Positions 45,760 through 55,086 of a stretch of 64,000 nucleotides of DNA are shown here, one piece after another. The notes beneath the pieces were generated by a model that saw nothing but the letters and a program-made list of their open reading frames with translations, was not told the origin of the DNA and searched no databases. The stretch covers positions 7,268,001 to 7,332,000 of the forward strand of contig CANTUQ010000159.1 of assembly GCA_947683425.1 (NCBI GenBank), given 5' to 3'. Position 1 is the stretch's first letter. Every line of letters begins with the position of its first letter. The position numbers were made by a program, and so were the translations under genes. The stretch comes from Excoecaria cochinchinensis (Eukaryota; Streptophyta; Magnoliopsida; Malpighiales; Euphorbiaceae).

Positions 45760-46461
45760 GTAAGTAAATAATTACTTTCTTTGGAATTTTATCTAATTAA
45801 TTTTTTCATCTCTTCTCCTTTTAACTCTAGGAGTGATTAGAATGCCTCAGATAACTAAGGAATTAGGGGAAATGCTGCCCATTTTTGTATTAAATCTGAA
45901 CTTTTGCATGATCACATAGAAGTAGAATTTTTCTATAATCTTGGTGCTTTAGAATTACACTCTTTTTAGCGCACCATTTTGTGCATATATTGCTTTTATG
46001 GCCATTATTTTGAGTTGTTGGGGGCACACTCTTGCCGGGGTGCGTCCCATTTACATGCATTTAATATTGTTGGGGCCTGAGGCCTATTATCTTGCCTTTT
46101 CATGCAGGAGGTTGGGCATACCCCTGCCGGGATGCTGCCCAAAATTTTATTATTTATTCTAGAATTGAATATTTTTAATGTATAATGCATGCCTTGGGAC
46201 CTGGAAGGCCTATCCTTATTCACTTTAATTATTTCCATGAGGATTGCATGTTGCTTTTGCCATGATGCGTGCAAGGCATGTTAGGCTACTTCCTTAGACA
46301 GGATGTTTGCTATTTTCATCTGTTATTATCTTTCTCTTTTTTATCTCACGTTGGGCCGCCATTGCCCTGTTAAGGCCTAGATGGACCTTAGATTTTGGAA
46401 AATAAACCTGATAGTGCTTGTTTTGTCAAGTTTTAGCTATCTGATTCCTTCCCTTTTGCAG
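45760..46461 (+). other. Putative 5' UTR intron of the ATHILA-like ORF
   Basis: Starts TTTCAA|GTAAGTAAAT and ends CCCTTTTGCAG|GATG. The 702-nt interval is T-rich, has many ATGs and stops in all frames, and contains a local TGCCGGGGTGC/TGCCGGGATGC duplication. The acceptor is one base before the start codon. Confidence 0.55.
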
Positions 46462-46462
46462 G

Positions 46463-47156
46463 ATGCCTCCCAGACGCAGAGCACCACAGGCCCAGCCCGA
46501 GCTTGTAGCTCCGACTTGGATGGATGATGAGTCCGCTCAGAGGTACAGAGCGTTGGCTCAGGTAGAGTTTCGGGCCAGCCGTTTTGTATCTCGCCCATTT
46601 CTAGAGGCCCTTGGGTTGGCCCCAGAGTTTGATCTACTTGCTGAGGGTGTTGGTTGGACAGAGTTCCTTGAGCCCGCCTTCCAGACATTTCCAGAGGCTA
46701 CCCGCCAGGTCTTGGCCACTCTCCGCTACACTGGCTTTCAGAGTGCAGATACCGACCCGGGGGTGATTCAGTTTTGGTTCGATGGCGACCATGTCAGCAT
46801 CACTAGGCAGAGGGTTGCTCAGGCCATGGGGCTCCCTACGGAGGAGGGGGTCGAGATCCCGCGGCGAGCGGTGAGACGCGCCCATTGGGCGGCCATTGCC
46901 ATACCAGGAGTGCTGTACGATCACGATACAGCGAAGAGCACCGTACTAGTGTCTCAGGCACTCCGGTATTTGCACAGAGTGCTTTCCAGCTCGTACCTCG
47001 GTCGAGCTGGTAATCCAGGGTCGCTTAACGTGGCCGAGATCTGGAGCCTCTGGGCTATGGTGGCAGGCCAGCGTCTCAACATTAGCCACGAGATCTTTGC
47101 CAACCTGACCAGAGTCGGCAGAGGGTTGACACCGGTGGTGATGGTAGGAGGAGTCA
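46463..47156 (+). CDS. ATHILA/plant-transposon-like ORF, 3'-truncated
   Basis: Open for 231 codons from ATG 46463 (MPPRRRAPQAQPEL, basic start), then GWTEFLEPAFQTFPEATRQV, LATLRYTGF, VIQFWFDGDHVSITRQRVAQ, AMGLPTEEG and LNVAEIWSLWAMVAGQRLNI. This block order resembles the ATHILA ORF1 family / putative plant transposon protein domain (recognised by eye). The function is unknown and no enzymatic motif is seen. It has its own TATA box and intron and is divergent to the DUF7745-like ORF. It is cut at about 47156 by X. Codons read beyond that belong to X's antisense strand. No stop in the surviving part. Confidence 0.6.
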
Positions 47157-48142
47157 TCCACAGTGAAAACACCCTCCAGTCAGCCAATGGCACTCGCCCT
47201 TGTAGCGCTTACTACAGTGAGAACACTCAGGCACCACCTCACTCCTTCCACTAGAACCACCTTTACCTACACCAGATACATTCAAAGATCCTTGTCTTCT
47301 ACCCCTCATAGCTGGACTAGTAGATGACTCATCCTGAGGATTGGCCTGCGGTTTCCTCGATCTTTTACCTGAAGATGATCCTCCACGAGGGGGATTCCTT
47401 CTCTGAGTTCTATCCCTTAACAACGATTCGAATCTCTCTGCACGCAGAGCTACTTGAATAATCTGATAATAACTAAAATAGGGGTACTCATCAAAGATAT
47501 CAACATGGCCCTTAGAGACTCATTCAATCTAGCTTCAAAATGTTGGCACCGAAAATCTTCTGTCAAAATACCCAGAGGAGCATACTTACCGAGCCGGTTA
47601 AATTCCTTCTCGTACTCAGCTACCGACATAGCTCTCTGCTTAAGACTTAAGAATTGAGCCCACTTAGACTACTTATAAGCTTTGTTCACATACTTATTAG
47701 TGAACTCTTTCTCAAAGAACTCCCATCTGACCAGGTCTGGCAACTGAGGATGCCTATGGACCAACTTTCACTAATCGTAAGCCGACTCTTGGAGCAATGC
47801 TACCACACATTCTACTTGCCTATCCAGAGGACAACGAATCTCTTCAAGAACTCTCTCAACCTTCTCAATCCATTTCTCTGCCAACTCTAATTCATCTAAA
47901 CTCATTCTATAGAAATCTTCCGCACCAGCCTTCCTCATGCTCTCTATCGGGGTTCTCGGAGCAGTAACCCTCTCTAAGACACGAGCCATATCTTGGGATA
48001 TCTTCAACATCACCTCAAAAGGCATGGCTGCGGCCTCAGGTTGCACCCTAGCTGGTTGAGCCGGACCAGACACCGATGGATCTTGCTCTTGGGGATTATC
48101 ACTCTCGGCTGACCCCTCGAGAGACGCACACGCAGACTCCAT
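47157..48142 (-). pseudogene. gag: Element X gag, broken and truncated
   Basis: Starts at ATGGAGTC (48142), flush with a TTATAG acceptor. N-terminal arm, then AAAMPFEVMLKISQDMARVL and the capsid core. TAG at 47771-47773 stands where Trp is expected (AYD*). Another TAG follows near 47669 (YK*SKWAQF), with a frame change near 47465. The Arg-rich linker and pre-knuckle CSHCSKRYKGEC (about 47200) follow, and the sequence ends inside the CCHC knuckle (CFHCG). It encoded capsid and nucleocapsid and is inactive. Confidence 0.88.
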
Positions 48143-48144
48143 CT
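48143..48144 (-). promoter_or_regulatory. Putative splice acceptor at X gag start
   Basis: The minus strand reads GTTTGTTATAG|ATGGAGTC. Same arrangement as E3, E4 and E5. Confidence 0.45.
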
Positions 48145-48234
48145 ATAACAAACATAAAGACATCCGCATTAGGCCAACATAGTCCGAAATATATATCTAT
48201 ATCCTACAATCTCCTAGAAATGCCTAAACTTGGG

Positions 48235-48247
48235 CTCTGATACCAAA
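48235..48247 (-). promoter_or_regulatory. Element X primer binding site
   Basis: The minus strand reads TTTGGTATCAGAGCCC just inside the LTR end at 48251, complementary to initiator-Met tRNA. Confidence 0.82.
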
Positions 48248-48632
48248 AATTGTAACACCCCATACCCATACATAAGGGAGCTAATCTGCAAAAGGGAGTG
48301 AACGCCCATATGGATAAGGGTGTCATCGAACAAACCACATCAAGCATAAATAAAAAATAAATAATTAATTAAGTAAATGAATAAATAGTAAAGGAAATTA
48401 AAACATAACTCTCAAAATAATTTTATTGATAAAACCAAGAGTTCATTACCAAAATTGCCATTTCCCAAAAATTACATAGCTGAGGGAGTACAATAAGTGA
48501 GATACAAAATAACATCCAAAAGATTATAAAAGATTAAAAAAAAAAAAAAGCTATTTTTCCAAAAATTGCACTCCTACTGCGTTGGTCTGGCCTACGGAGA
48601 CACTCCCAAAAACTCCACTACTTTCGCCCCTG

Positions 48633-48669
48633 CACGGATGAAACACCCGTGCTAAGCGATAACGCTTAG
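48633..48669 (-). ncRNA. Conserved two-hairpin block, element X LTR
   Basis: CACGG/CCGTG then CTAAGCGATAACGCTTAG, the perfect 7-bp stem as in E4. Confidence 0.55.
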
Positions 48670-48801
48670 TGGGGAAAATACAAATATGGACGACCATTCA
48701 CATTGGTCGTCAAAGCAAGCACATGCATATGCCACAAGCAATCATAATATACCGAAAGCATAATAATATACCTCATGAATAGTATTAAGTGAAAGTACAC
48801 A

Positions 48802-48807
<6 letters not shown>

Positions 48808-48835
<28 letters not shown>
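48808..48835 (+). repeat. (TA)n microsatellite
   Basis: About 14 TA units in the LTR of X. Confidence 0.9.
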
Positions 48836-48839
<4 letters not shown>

Positions 48840-49345
48840 TATTAAACCAATCAATTCCATAACAAATAAGGATCACAGAAATGCCTGCAAACTGATAATA
48901 GCGGATAGCGAGTGTAAGCACCGTGTCCTGGAGCGGTCCGGATCGGAGGTTACCCTATGATGAAATCAATGTTCAAAGCCTGTACAGGAGGCTGAAGTTG
49001 GAGGTTTTAGTCCCGCGTTCCATGAGAAATGAGGTTTTTCTACACTTCAGGGGCAGAGGGGGAGAAAACGGGAGTTTTCTGAGTCAAAAAGGTTTTTTGT
49101 CCTCCACAGACGGCCAGCCCGTCTGTGGAGGTAGCCCGTCGCTTCGAGTCACCGACGGCTCAGGGTATTTTCCGACGCCCGTCGGAAAGTCACCGCCCCT
49201 GTCAGGAGCCGCCTGGTTTTCCGGAGCACGCAACCGTTCCGACGCCCGTCGGTGAATGTAGCAGGGCCGTCGGAAGTGTCCTTGTGTCAGTAGGATTCTT
49301 CCGACGCCCGCCCCTATGCACCGACGCCCGTCGGTCGTGTCTGGC

Positions 49346-49353
49346 TATATAAG
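49346..49353 (+). promoter_or_regulatory. TATA box of element B LTR
   Basis: GGCTATATAAGGTC, same position as TATAAAAG in A. Confidence 0.7.
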
Positions 49354-49674
49354 GTCCGGATTTTCACTTCAAAAAGGGTTGGAAAATTTTTCAGAGGGGA
49401 AAACTCTGCCAAAATTCAAGCACGTTTTCTCTCTCTTCCAAAAACACCTTTTTCCAAAGAACTTTACTTAATCAAGGATCAAATCAATCAAAGGAACTAA
49501 AAGCTAATTAGTTTTCTTTAGATTTTGACTCCTAAATCGATTTTCTGAAGGATCAGAGGTGAAATAGCTCATTTTCTCTCTCTAATCTTTCATTCTCTTA
49601 CTTCTCGTGGAACGCGCGGGGATCTAACCGACATCAAAATTCTACCCAAGGCAACTATCTGAGGGTAAATATTC

Positions 49675-49676
49675 CG
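49675..49676 (+). promoter_or_regulatory. Putative splice donor, element B leader
   Basis: CTGAGG|GTAAATATTCC, conserved with A. Would pair with 51720-51721, giving a 2.05-kb intron. Confidence 0.45.
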
Positions 49677-50934
49677 GATTCTCTCTCCATTTCTATCTCA
49701 TATTTAATCATTTATCATTTATTTATTCATTCTGTGAAATTTTTGAATACTTGTCATTACCTTTCTTCATTTTTACTACCCCATCTCCCCTTTTTGAAAT
49801 AAAACTTGCTTTTTGATCTTGAAAGGCCCTTGTTTCCTTTCTGTTTTCCGGAGACAGAGGTGACCGATGGGTCATCTTCATGACCGACGCCCGTCTGTCA
49901 CCTACCTATGGATGCCCTTTCTGAGTGACAAACGAGCATGTCAAATTACCAAACCGACGCCCGTCGGTCAACCAGGAAGGGCCGTCGGTGGGTTCTGCCT
50001 CCATTTTCGTTGATCATTCTTCATCTCTATTCGGTCCCTTCGATTTCTTATGTGTTAATTTTACAAACATTAACATCTCTTAAATTTCTGTGAGTGTATA
50101 TTGGTCTTCATGGATAATTCCGAGCTCGAGCGGCCGCCTACCGTGCGTGGTGGATTTCGTCCGGTTTAGTTCTCTTAAACCTCTTGATTTATTCCTCACC
50201 TTTTTCATTGATTATTTTATGTATATGAATAAGCTCTTTTATCCCGTTGAATGTAAAAATAGACCAACGATTTGTACTCAAATAAAAATGAGTTTTGTAT
50301 AAAATGCAAAAGGGTCCAACGCCCTATTTTATCCAATAAAGATCATCACAAATTTGATATTCCATTTTTGATAATGATGCATGCGAGGACCAAAGTCCTC
50401 AAGAATAAGCAATGCCCCGATTTATGTATGATCCGTACATTTACAAAAGGGAGTTGTATTCCTCTCCTTGTATTATTGTAATTCACCGCTTTTATTATCT
50501 ATTTGATCATTTATCGCTTTCAAAACGTGAATAAATGCGCCTTTTTAATCAACTGCATAGTGTGGAGAGAGAGCGAACTAATGACATTAAAATTTGATCA
50601 TAAACTAATTGAGGTAGAAATAGATGAGAAATCCCGGACCCAGCTCTGGTCTTTGGGCTCGAGAGGTTAGAGGTTATCCTTCAAGATACTTCTTGAGTCA
50701 CGAGATTTTAGCGCTAATCCTAGGCCTCATGGCTCAATATGGATATAAAGCGCAGTCTTAGGCTCTCCGAGGCGAGAGAAACTTTCCCAATGTTCTATTG
50801 GGTGGCGACTCCATGAAACCTCCGTGTTGCTCAACATAGACGCACTTGCGATTCATTGCAAGCTGCCAACGGACCCGCAAATGCCCCGATCACCCACATG
50901 CGGGCGGCGCATCGGGATCCGGCGCGCGTCACAG

Positions 50935-50953
50935 TGGCGACTCCACTGGGGAC
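50935..50953 (+). promoter_or_regulatory. Element B primer binding site
   Basis: TGGCGACTCCACTGGGGAC, one base after the LTR end. Arg-tRNA-type site of Ogre/Tat elements. Confidence 0.85.
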
Positions 50954-51849
50954 GTTTATGGTTCGAGATTTCAATTTGAAAATACCTCTTTTAACATTTA
51001 TGATTGAAATTTAATTCATAAATTCGCTTTCTCTCAAATTTGCATTTGCATATCATTAGAGCCTTAGAATATGCTAGTTTGGTCCCTCTTCTAGCCCCGG
51101 TGCGTTCCTGAAGCACCTCCTCATTTTCACTCAATTTGGGGAAGTGTTAAGGATAATCACCAGCCCAAGCCACGTACCTCAATGGTATATTAAAATGGTG
51201 ACCCGATCGGTCGCTACGCTCGTGATGAGCTAGACCCGTCGGCAGGGATCATGCTTGGGTAGCCTTAAAGAAACATCTCCCTTGTCTAAAGCTCATGTAA
51301 TGGCTGTAGTCACTTTCCACAGGTAGAATGAACCTTAATCTCATGATTGCTGTATGGATCCTTACGTATTGGATGAATCCAAATATCTCACTTGGTAACC
51401 TAGCCAAAGGCTATCATGCCCCGGTAGGGCCATGTCGGAATTTATGGACCCTCCGAATACGTAATGATCATTATCCATCCGCTTGTACATTAGCATAGGA
51501 GTGTTATGCTGCCGGTTTTTCGCCGCGCACCATGCGTGTCCATTGGGTCCCTCGTTGACCCTTGGGCTAATCCCACCTAGGAAAGAGACTGCACGACCAC
51601 GTGTGTGGGAGAAATAAGGGTGGAAGGACTTACTTGCTTGCTTGTGCTCTGTAAATGTTGCATATCACGATCATGCATTATACCTGCATTTCATGCATCA
51701 TTCTAACGTTTGTCCCTGCAGCCATCATAGATCTGCCCAGGTGGACTAGATCACCGACCGGGCGACTGATCTGAGTTCTTACTCCTGAGCTCTCAGATAG
51801 AGAGGGTCTGCCGGAGATTTTATCAGAAGTAAGTGGCACGGTATCTCAG
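50954..51849 (+). other. Element B untranslated leader
   Basis: About 0.9 kb, conserved with A, no ORF. Acceptor TTTGTCCCTGCAG at 51720-51721. The next ATG is the gag start at 51850. Confidence 0.75.
51720..51721 (+). promoter_or_regulatory. Putative splice acceptor before element B gag
   Basis: CGTTTGTCCCTGCAG, pyrimidine-rich, identical to the A site apart from one base. Confidence 0.5.
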
Positions 51850-54800
51850 ATGGCAAACTCACCCAGGGGGGAAGATGCCACCAGGGCCATGATTGCCGAA
51901 GAAGTGGGCCACCGTTTTGAGGAATTCGAGGGCAGGATGATGAATATGTTGGCCGCCTTGACGCAGCAGAACGCTCAGCCGAATGTTCCCCAGAATCCTC
52001 TTCCTCCTCCTCCAGTGAGAATGAATGAGCCTGAAGAAGAAAGGGTTGAAAGGCGAGAGGAGCCCGTTAGGCCGCCACCGGTAGAGTTAAGATCAGTGGC
52101 TTCGGGAGAGCTGAGAAGAAGGCCAGTGCTGAAAATTTATGACGATAGAGATATCGAGGATGATAGGTTGAGCATGGCATCCGAAAAGGGGAAGGCACCT
52201 CAGGCTGATGATTTTATTTTGAAAAAGATGGAAGAGAGGTTCGAGGCCATGGCCCGTATGATAGGCAGAGCTCACGGGTTGAATCCTGAGGATAGGGAGC
52301 TGGACGGAGAGGACCCGATCCCTTATAACTTCAAAATGCCGGATGTGCCGAAGTTCGATGGTACTTCTGATCCCACCGCACATGTGAAGCAGTATTCTCT
52401 GGTCATGAAGGGGACCACCTTGTCCAAGAAGCAGAAAGTGGAATACTTTTGTCTGAGTCTAACCTCTCATGCCATAGATTGGTATCACGGCCTTGACCGC
52501 CGCGCTAAAGAAGATTGGGATCTGCTCACTGAGGAGTTTTTGAAACAGTATGACTGTAATACCAGAATGGAGGTGACTCTGAAAGACCTTGAGCTGCTCC
52601 AACAGAAGGCCGGGGAATCCTTCCATGAGTACCTTACCCGATGGCGGAACCGAGTAATGGAGATGCGCCGAAAGCCTGATACCCAAGATCAGATTCGTCT
52701 TTTCATTAAGAACGCGAGCCCATACTTGAAGGAGGGACTGAGGATGAAGGGGTTAAAGGACTAGGAGTCTCTCAAAGATATAGCCATCGAAGCAGAAGGG
52801 GAATTTTTGACCCGAAAAGCTAACAATGATAATTTTACCAAAAGGGCTAACGCCGGTCAAGGAGCCAGTAGGCCGGCAGGTCCCAGTAACAGCACTAGAA
52901 GAATGGGTGAAGTGTCTGCTACTGAGGTAGCCACCCAGAGGAAGTTTTCGAACTTGGGGAGACCATTATCCTGGGTCTTGAAGAGACTGATGAAGGAGGG
53001 AAAATTGCGTCCTCTAACTCCTAGGCCGGCTTTGACACAAGGGAAACCGGGACACAAGGACAACAAATTCTGTGCATTCCACCAGCACTCAGGCCACATC
53101 ATTGATAAATGCAAAGCGCTTCGGCACTCTATTCAAGACTTGATCGATAGCAAGCAGATCTCTGACCCTGAGAGGAGAGAAACTGAGAAGAAGCCTGGTT
53201 ATAATGCCGTACCCCCACCTGTGTTTATGATCCAATCTAGCCTGCCAGAGTGGTACGTGCTACAAGATCTGTATGGGATTGAGGAGTCTGCTGTTGGTAA
53301 TTCCGAGGATGGGAAGGAGAGAGCAGTTGTGGCGACCCTTGATTACTGGTCTAGCAGTGAGAGCGGTGGAGAAGCCGAGGATGAAGAAGGATTGAACCTT
53401 GATCTATGGGGCTCCGATGGAGAAGAGGGAGAGATAAGCGCTGTCACTAGAAGTGGAAGAGTGATCCCCGAGATTGCAAAGCTACCTGAGCCGGTACAGC
53501 CATTGGCAAAGAAAGAGCCAGAGGAGGAACAGATTATAAAACAATTGAAGAAAACCACAGCTCAGATATCCATTTGGGATTTGTTGAGGCAGTCCCCCTC
53601 TCATAGGCAGAAGGTAGTAGAGGCTTTGGTTGAGGCCACAGTCGCCACCACTATTTCCCCATCAGAACTTTTGAGTTTAATCAAGGGAGGATCCGAGGAG
53701 AGGTTGATCTTTTCCGATGCTGACTTACCGGCAGAAGGCCGTAATCATAACCGACCCTTATACATTAAGGCGCAAATTAGCGGCAAGCACACTGCTTGCG
53801 TTATGGTAGACGATGGGTCTTCTATCAACGTGTGCCCTTTGATAGCTTTGCAAGCTTTTGGCTTAAGCGAGGATATGCTCAGCGGATCCGACCTGACTAT
53901 CACGGCCTACGATAACTCGAGGAGGCAGGCCTCGGGAACCTTCAAGGCCTTGGTCAAGACAGGACCTATCGAAGTGGAGGTTGAATTTGTGGTTCTGCCC
54001 ATTCCTGCTAATTTCTCGGCTTTGCTAGGGAGACCCTGGTTTCATAAATTAGGAGGAGTGCCATCCACACTGCATCAGATGATAAAATTCCCGCACAAAG
54101 GGGAGGTGGTGACTATCAAGGCGGCCAGGGAAAACCAGGTCTCAGCGCTAGAAATTGCCAATCAGCCATTCAGTGGTTTCCATGTATCCATGATAAAGGA
54201 AGAGCACGGATCAGGAGGTAGCCCGGCTGTGGTTAGTATGATGAAGAAGATGCACTATCTTCCTGGGGCTGGATTGGGTAGAAGCTCCCAAGGGCTGCAG
54301 ACCGCGATCACCACTCGAGGGCAGAAGAACCGGAGAGTTCTGGGGTACAGAGGTGGTTTCGGCAAGAAGAGGGTAACAGACAGGATCCCCCATATTTCAG
54401 AAAGCTTTGTCCCCGCATCCTTAGTATGTGTTTATACGGGTGAAGATGAACCGCAGTGGGTAGATGGGAGGATTGTCCCTGGCTTTGAGATTTTTAACGA
54501 TGTGTATGACTGGAACGTCGGGTTTGTCAAGACCGCTGAAGGCTTTTGGGATGAAGAAGTCATGACTCAGGGGATCACTTGGGACAAGTGCGAGCTTGAG
54601 GAGGTCGTTACTGAGAAAATGGTAGCTGCCAGGCTGAAAGGAAAAGGGAAGATAGCAGATTTAGAGTTGGAAATGGAGGACTTGAAGATTTCTTCCGACG
54701 TGCCTGAAGGGCCTCTGCTAGACCAGAAAGTCAGTAAGCAAGCTGCAACAGCGTCAACCTCGGGAGCGGCAGAAGAAGACTCTAGCCTAGATTGTCTTTT

Positions 54801-55074
54801 TATTCCAGAACTCTTTTATGATGTAAATGATAACAATAATATTATCAATAAGATGAACAATTTCACTTATTTGTGCGATGTTTCTGATGATTTCAACATG
54901 CATGAACATGATCATATTCCATCAATTTTTGACATTGACTCTACTGGCACAACGCCTTTCAATCTTGGAACTTCGAAAAATCCGAGAGAAATTCTAATAG
55001 CATCAAACATAACTCCTGAGGAGAGAAAAAATTTTGAGAGAATAATAACAAAACATGAAAAAGTCTTTGCCTAG
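51850..55074 (+). pseudogene. gag-pro: Element B gag-protease, one internal stop
   Basis: From ATG 51850 (MANSPRGEDATRAMIAEEVG) one frame runs 1,074 codons to TAG 55072. The only internal stop is TAG at 52762, where A has Trp (KDW). Domains in order: Pro-rich arm; Gag core about 52370-52670; CHHC knuckle CAFHQHSGHIIDKC (about 53070); acidic linker with an EEDEEG-like run; aspartic protease VDDGSSINVCPL (about 53810) and LLGRPWFHKLGG; G-patch-like LPGAGLGRSSQGLQ (about 54262); and an Asn/Asp-rich tail before RT. It would make the particle protein and the enzyme that matures it. It needs read-through or repair of two stops. Confidence 0.9.
55072..55074 (+). other. TAG between protease tail and RT, shared with A
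   Basis: Context KVFA*TYEDMPGID, frame unchanged after it, the same codon as TAG 40442 in A. Confidence 0.5.
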
Positions 55075-55086
55075 ACCTACGAGGAT

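Larger units (their letters stand above)
34239..47156 (+). mobile_element. Element A: Tat/Ogre-type retrotransposon, 3' end missing
   Basis: A plus-strand Ty3/gypsy element with 5' LTR (34239-36304), Arg-type primer site, 0.9-kb leader, gag-protease, pol with a second, archaeal-like RNase H, then a 3.6-kb tail with an antisense DUF7745-like ORF and a sense ATHILA-like ORF. Extra ORFs, also antisense ones, are known from Tat-lineage elements. The 3' LTR is absent: A breaks off inside the ATHILA-like ORF where X begins, without target duplication or LTR end. It is inserted in the LTR of C. It has several stops and two frame changes and is dead. Confidence 0.9.
47157..48912 (-). mobile_element. 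Element X: minus-strand chromovirus fragment
   Basis: Contains, in its own sense, the 3' part of a 5' LTR (48912-48251), primer site, and gag up to the zinc knuckle. Protease, pol and 3' LTR are missing. Left end: TGTGGA of the knuckle meets A's ORF with no LTR terminus. Right end: its LTR is split by Tat element B. Gag is nearly the same as in C, so both belong to one family. Confidence 0.85.
48251..48912 (-). repeat. Element X 5' LTR, 3' portion
   Basis: Starts on the plus strand TGTAACACCCCATACCC. Includes the hairpin block (48633-48669) and a (TA)n run at 48808-48835. Interrupted at 48912 (GGATAGCGAG) by Tat element B. Confidence 0.85.
48913..50933 (+). repeat. Element B 5' LTR
   Basis: 2,021 bp, TGTAAGCACCGTG to GCGCGCGTCACA. 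TATA box TATATAAG at 49346-49353 with CCGACGCCCGTCGG palindromes upstream (49108-49335) and at about 49860-49990. Confidence 0.93.

Noticed and set aside
46463..47254. ATHILA-like ORF as a host gene, or reading on to 47254
   Set aside because: It lies in the tail of a Tat element, resembles a retrotransposon ORF family, and the codons after about 47156 are the reverse strand of X's zinc knuckle.
48913..50933. B's LTR as the missing 3' LTR of A
   Set aside because: It is followed by a primer site, leader and gag of B, so it is a 5' LTR. Between it and A lies chromovirus fragment X, and the flanks CTTAG (A) and GCGAG (B) do not match.
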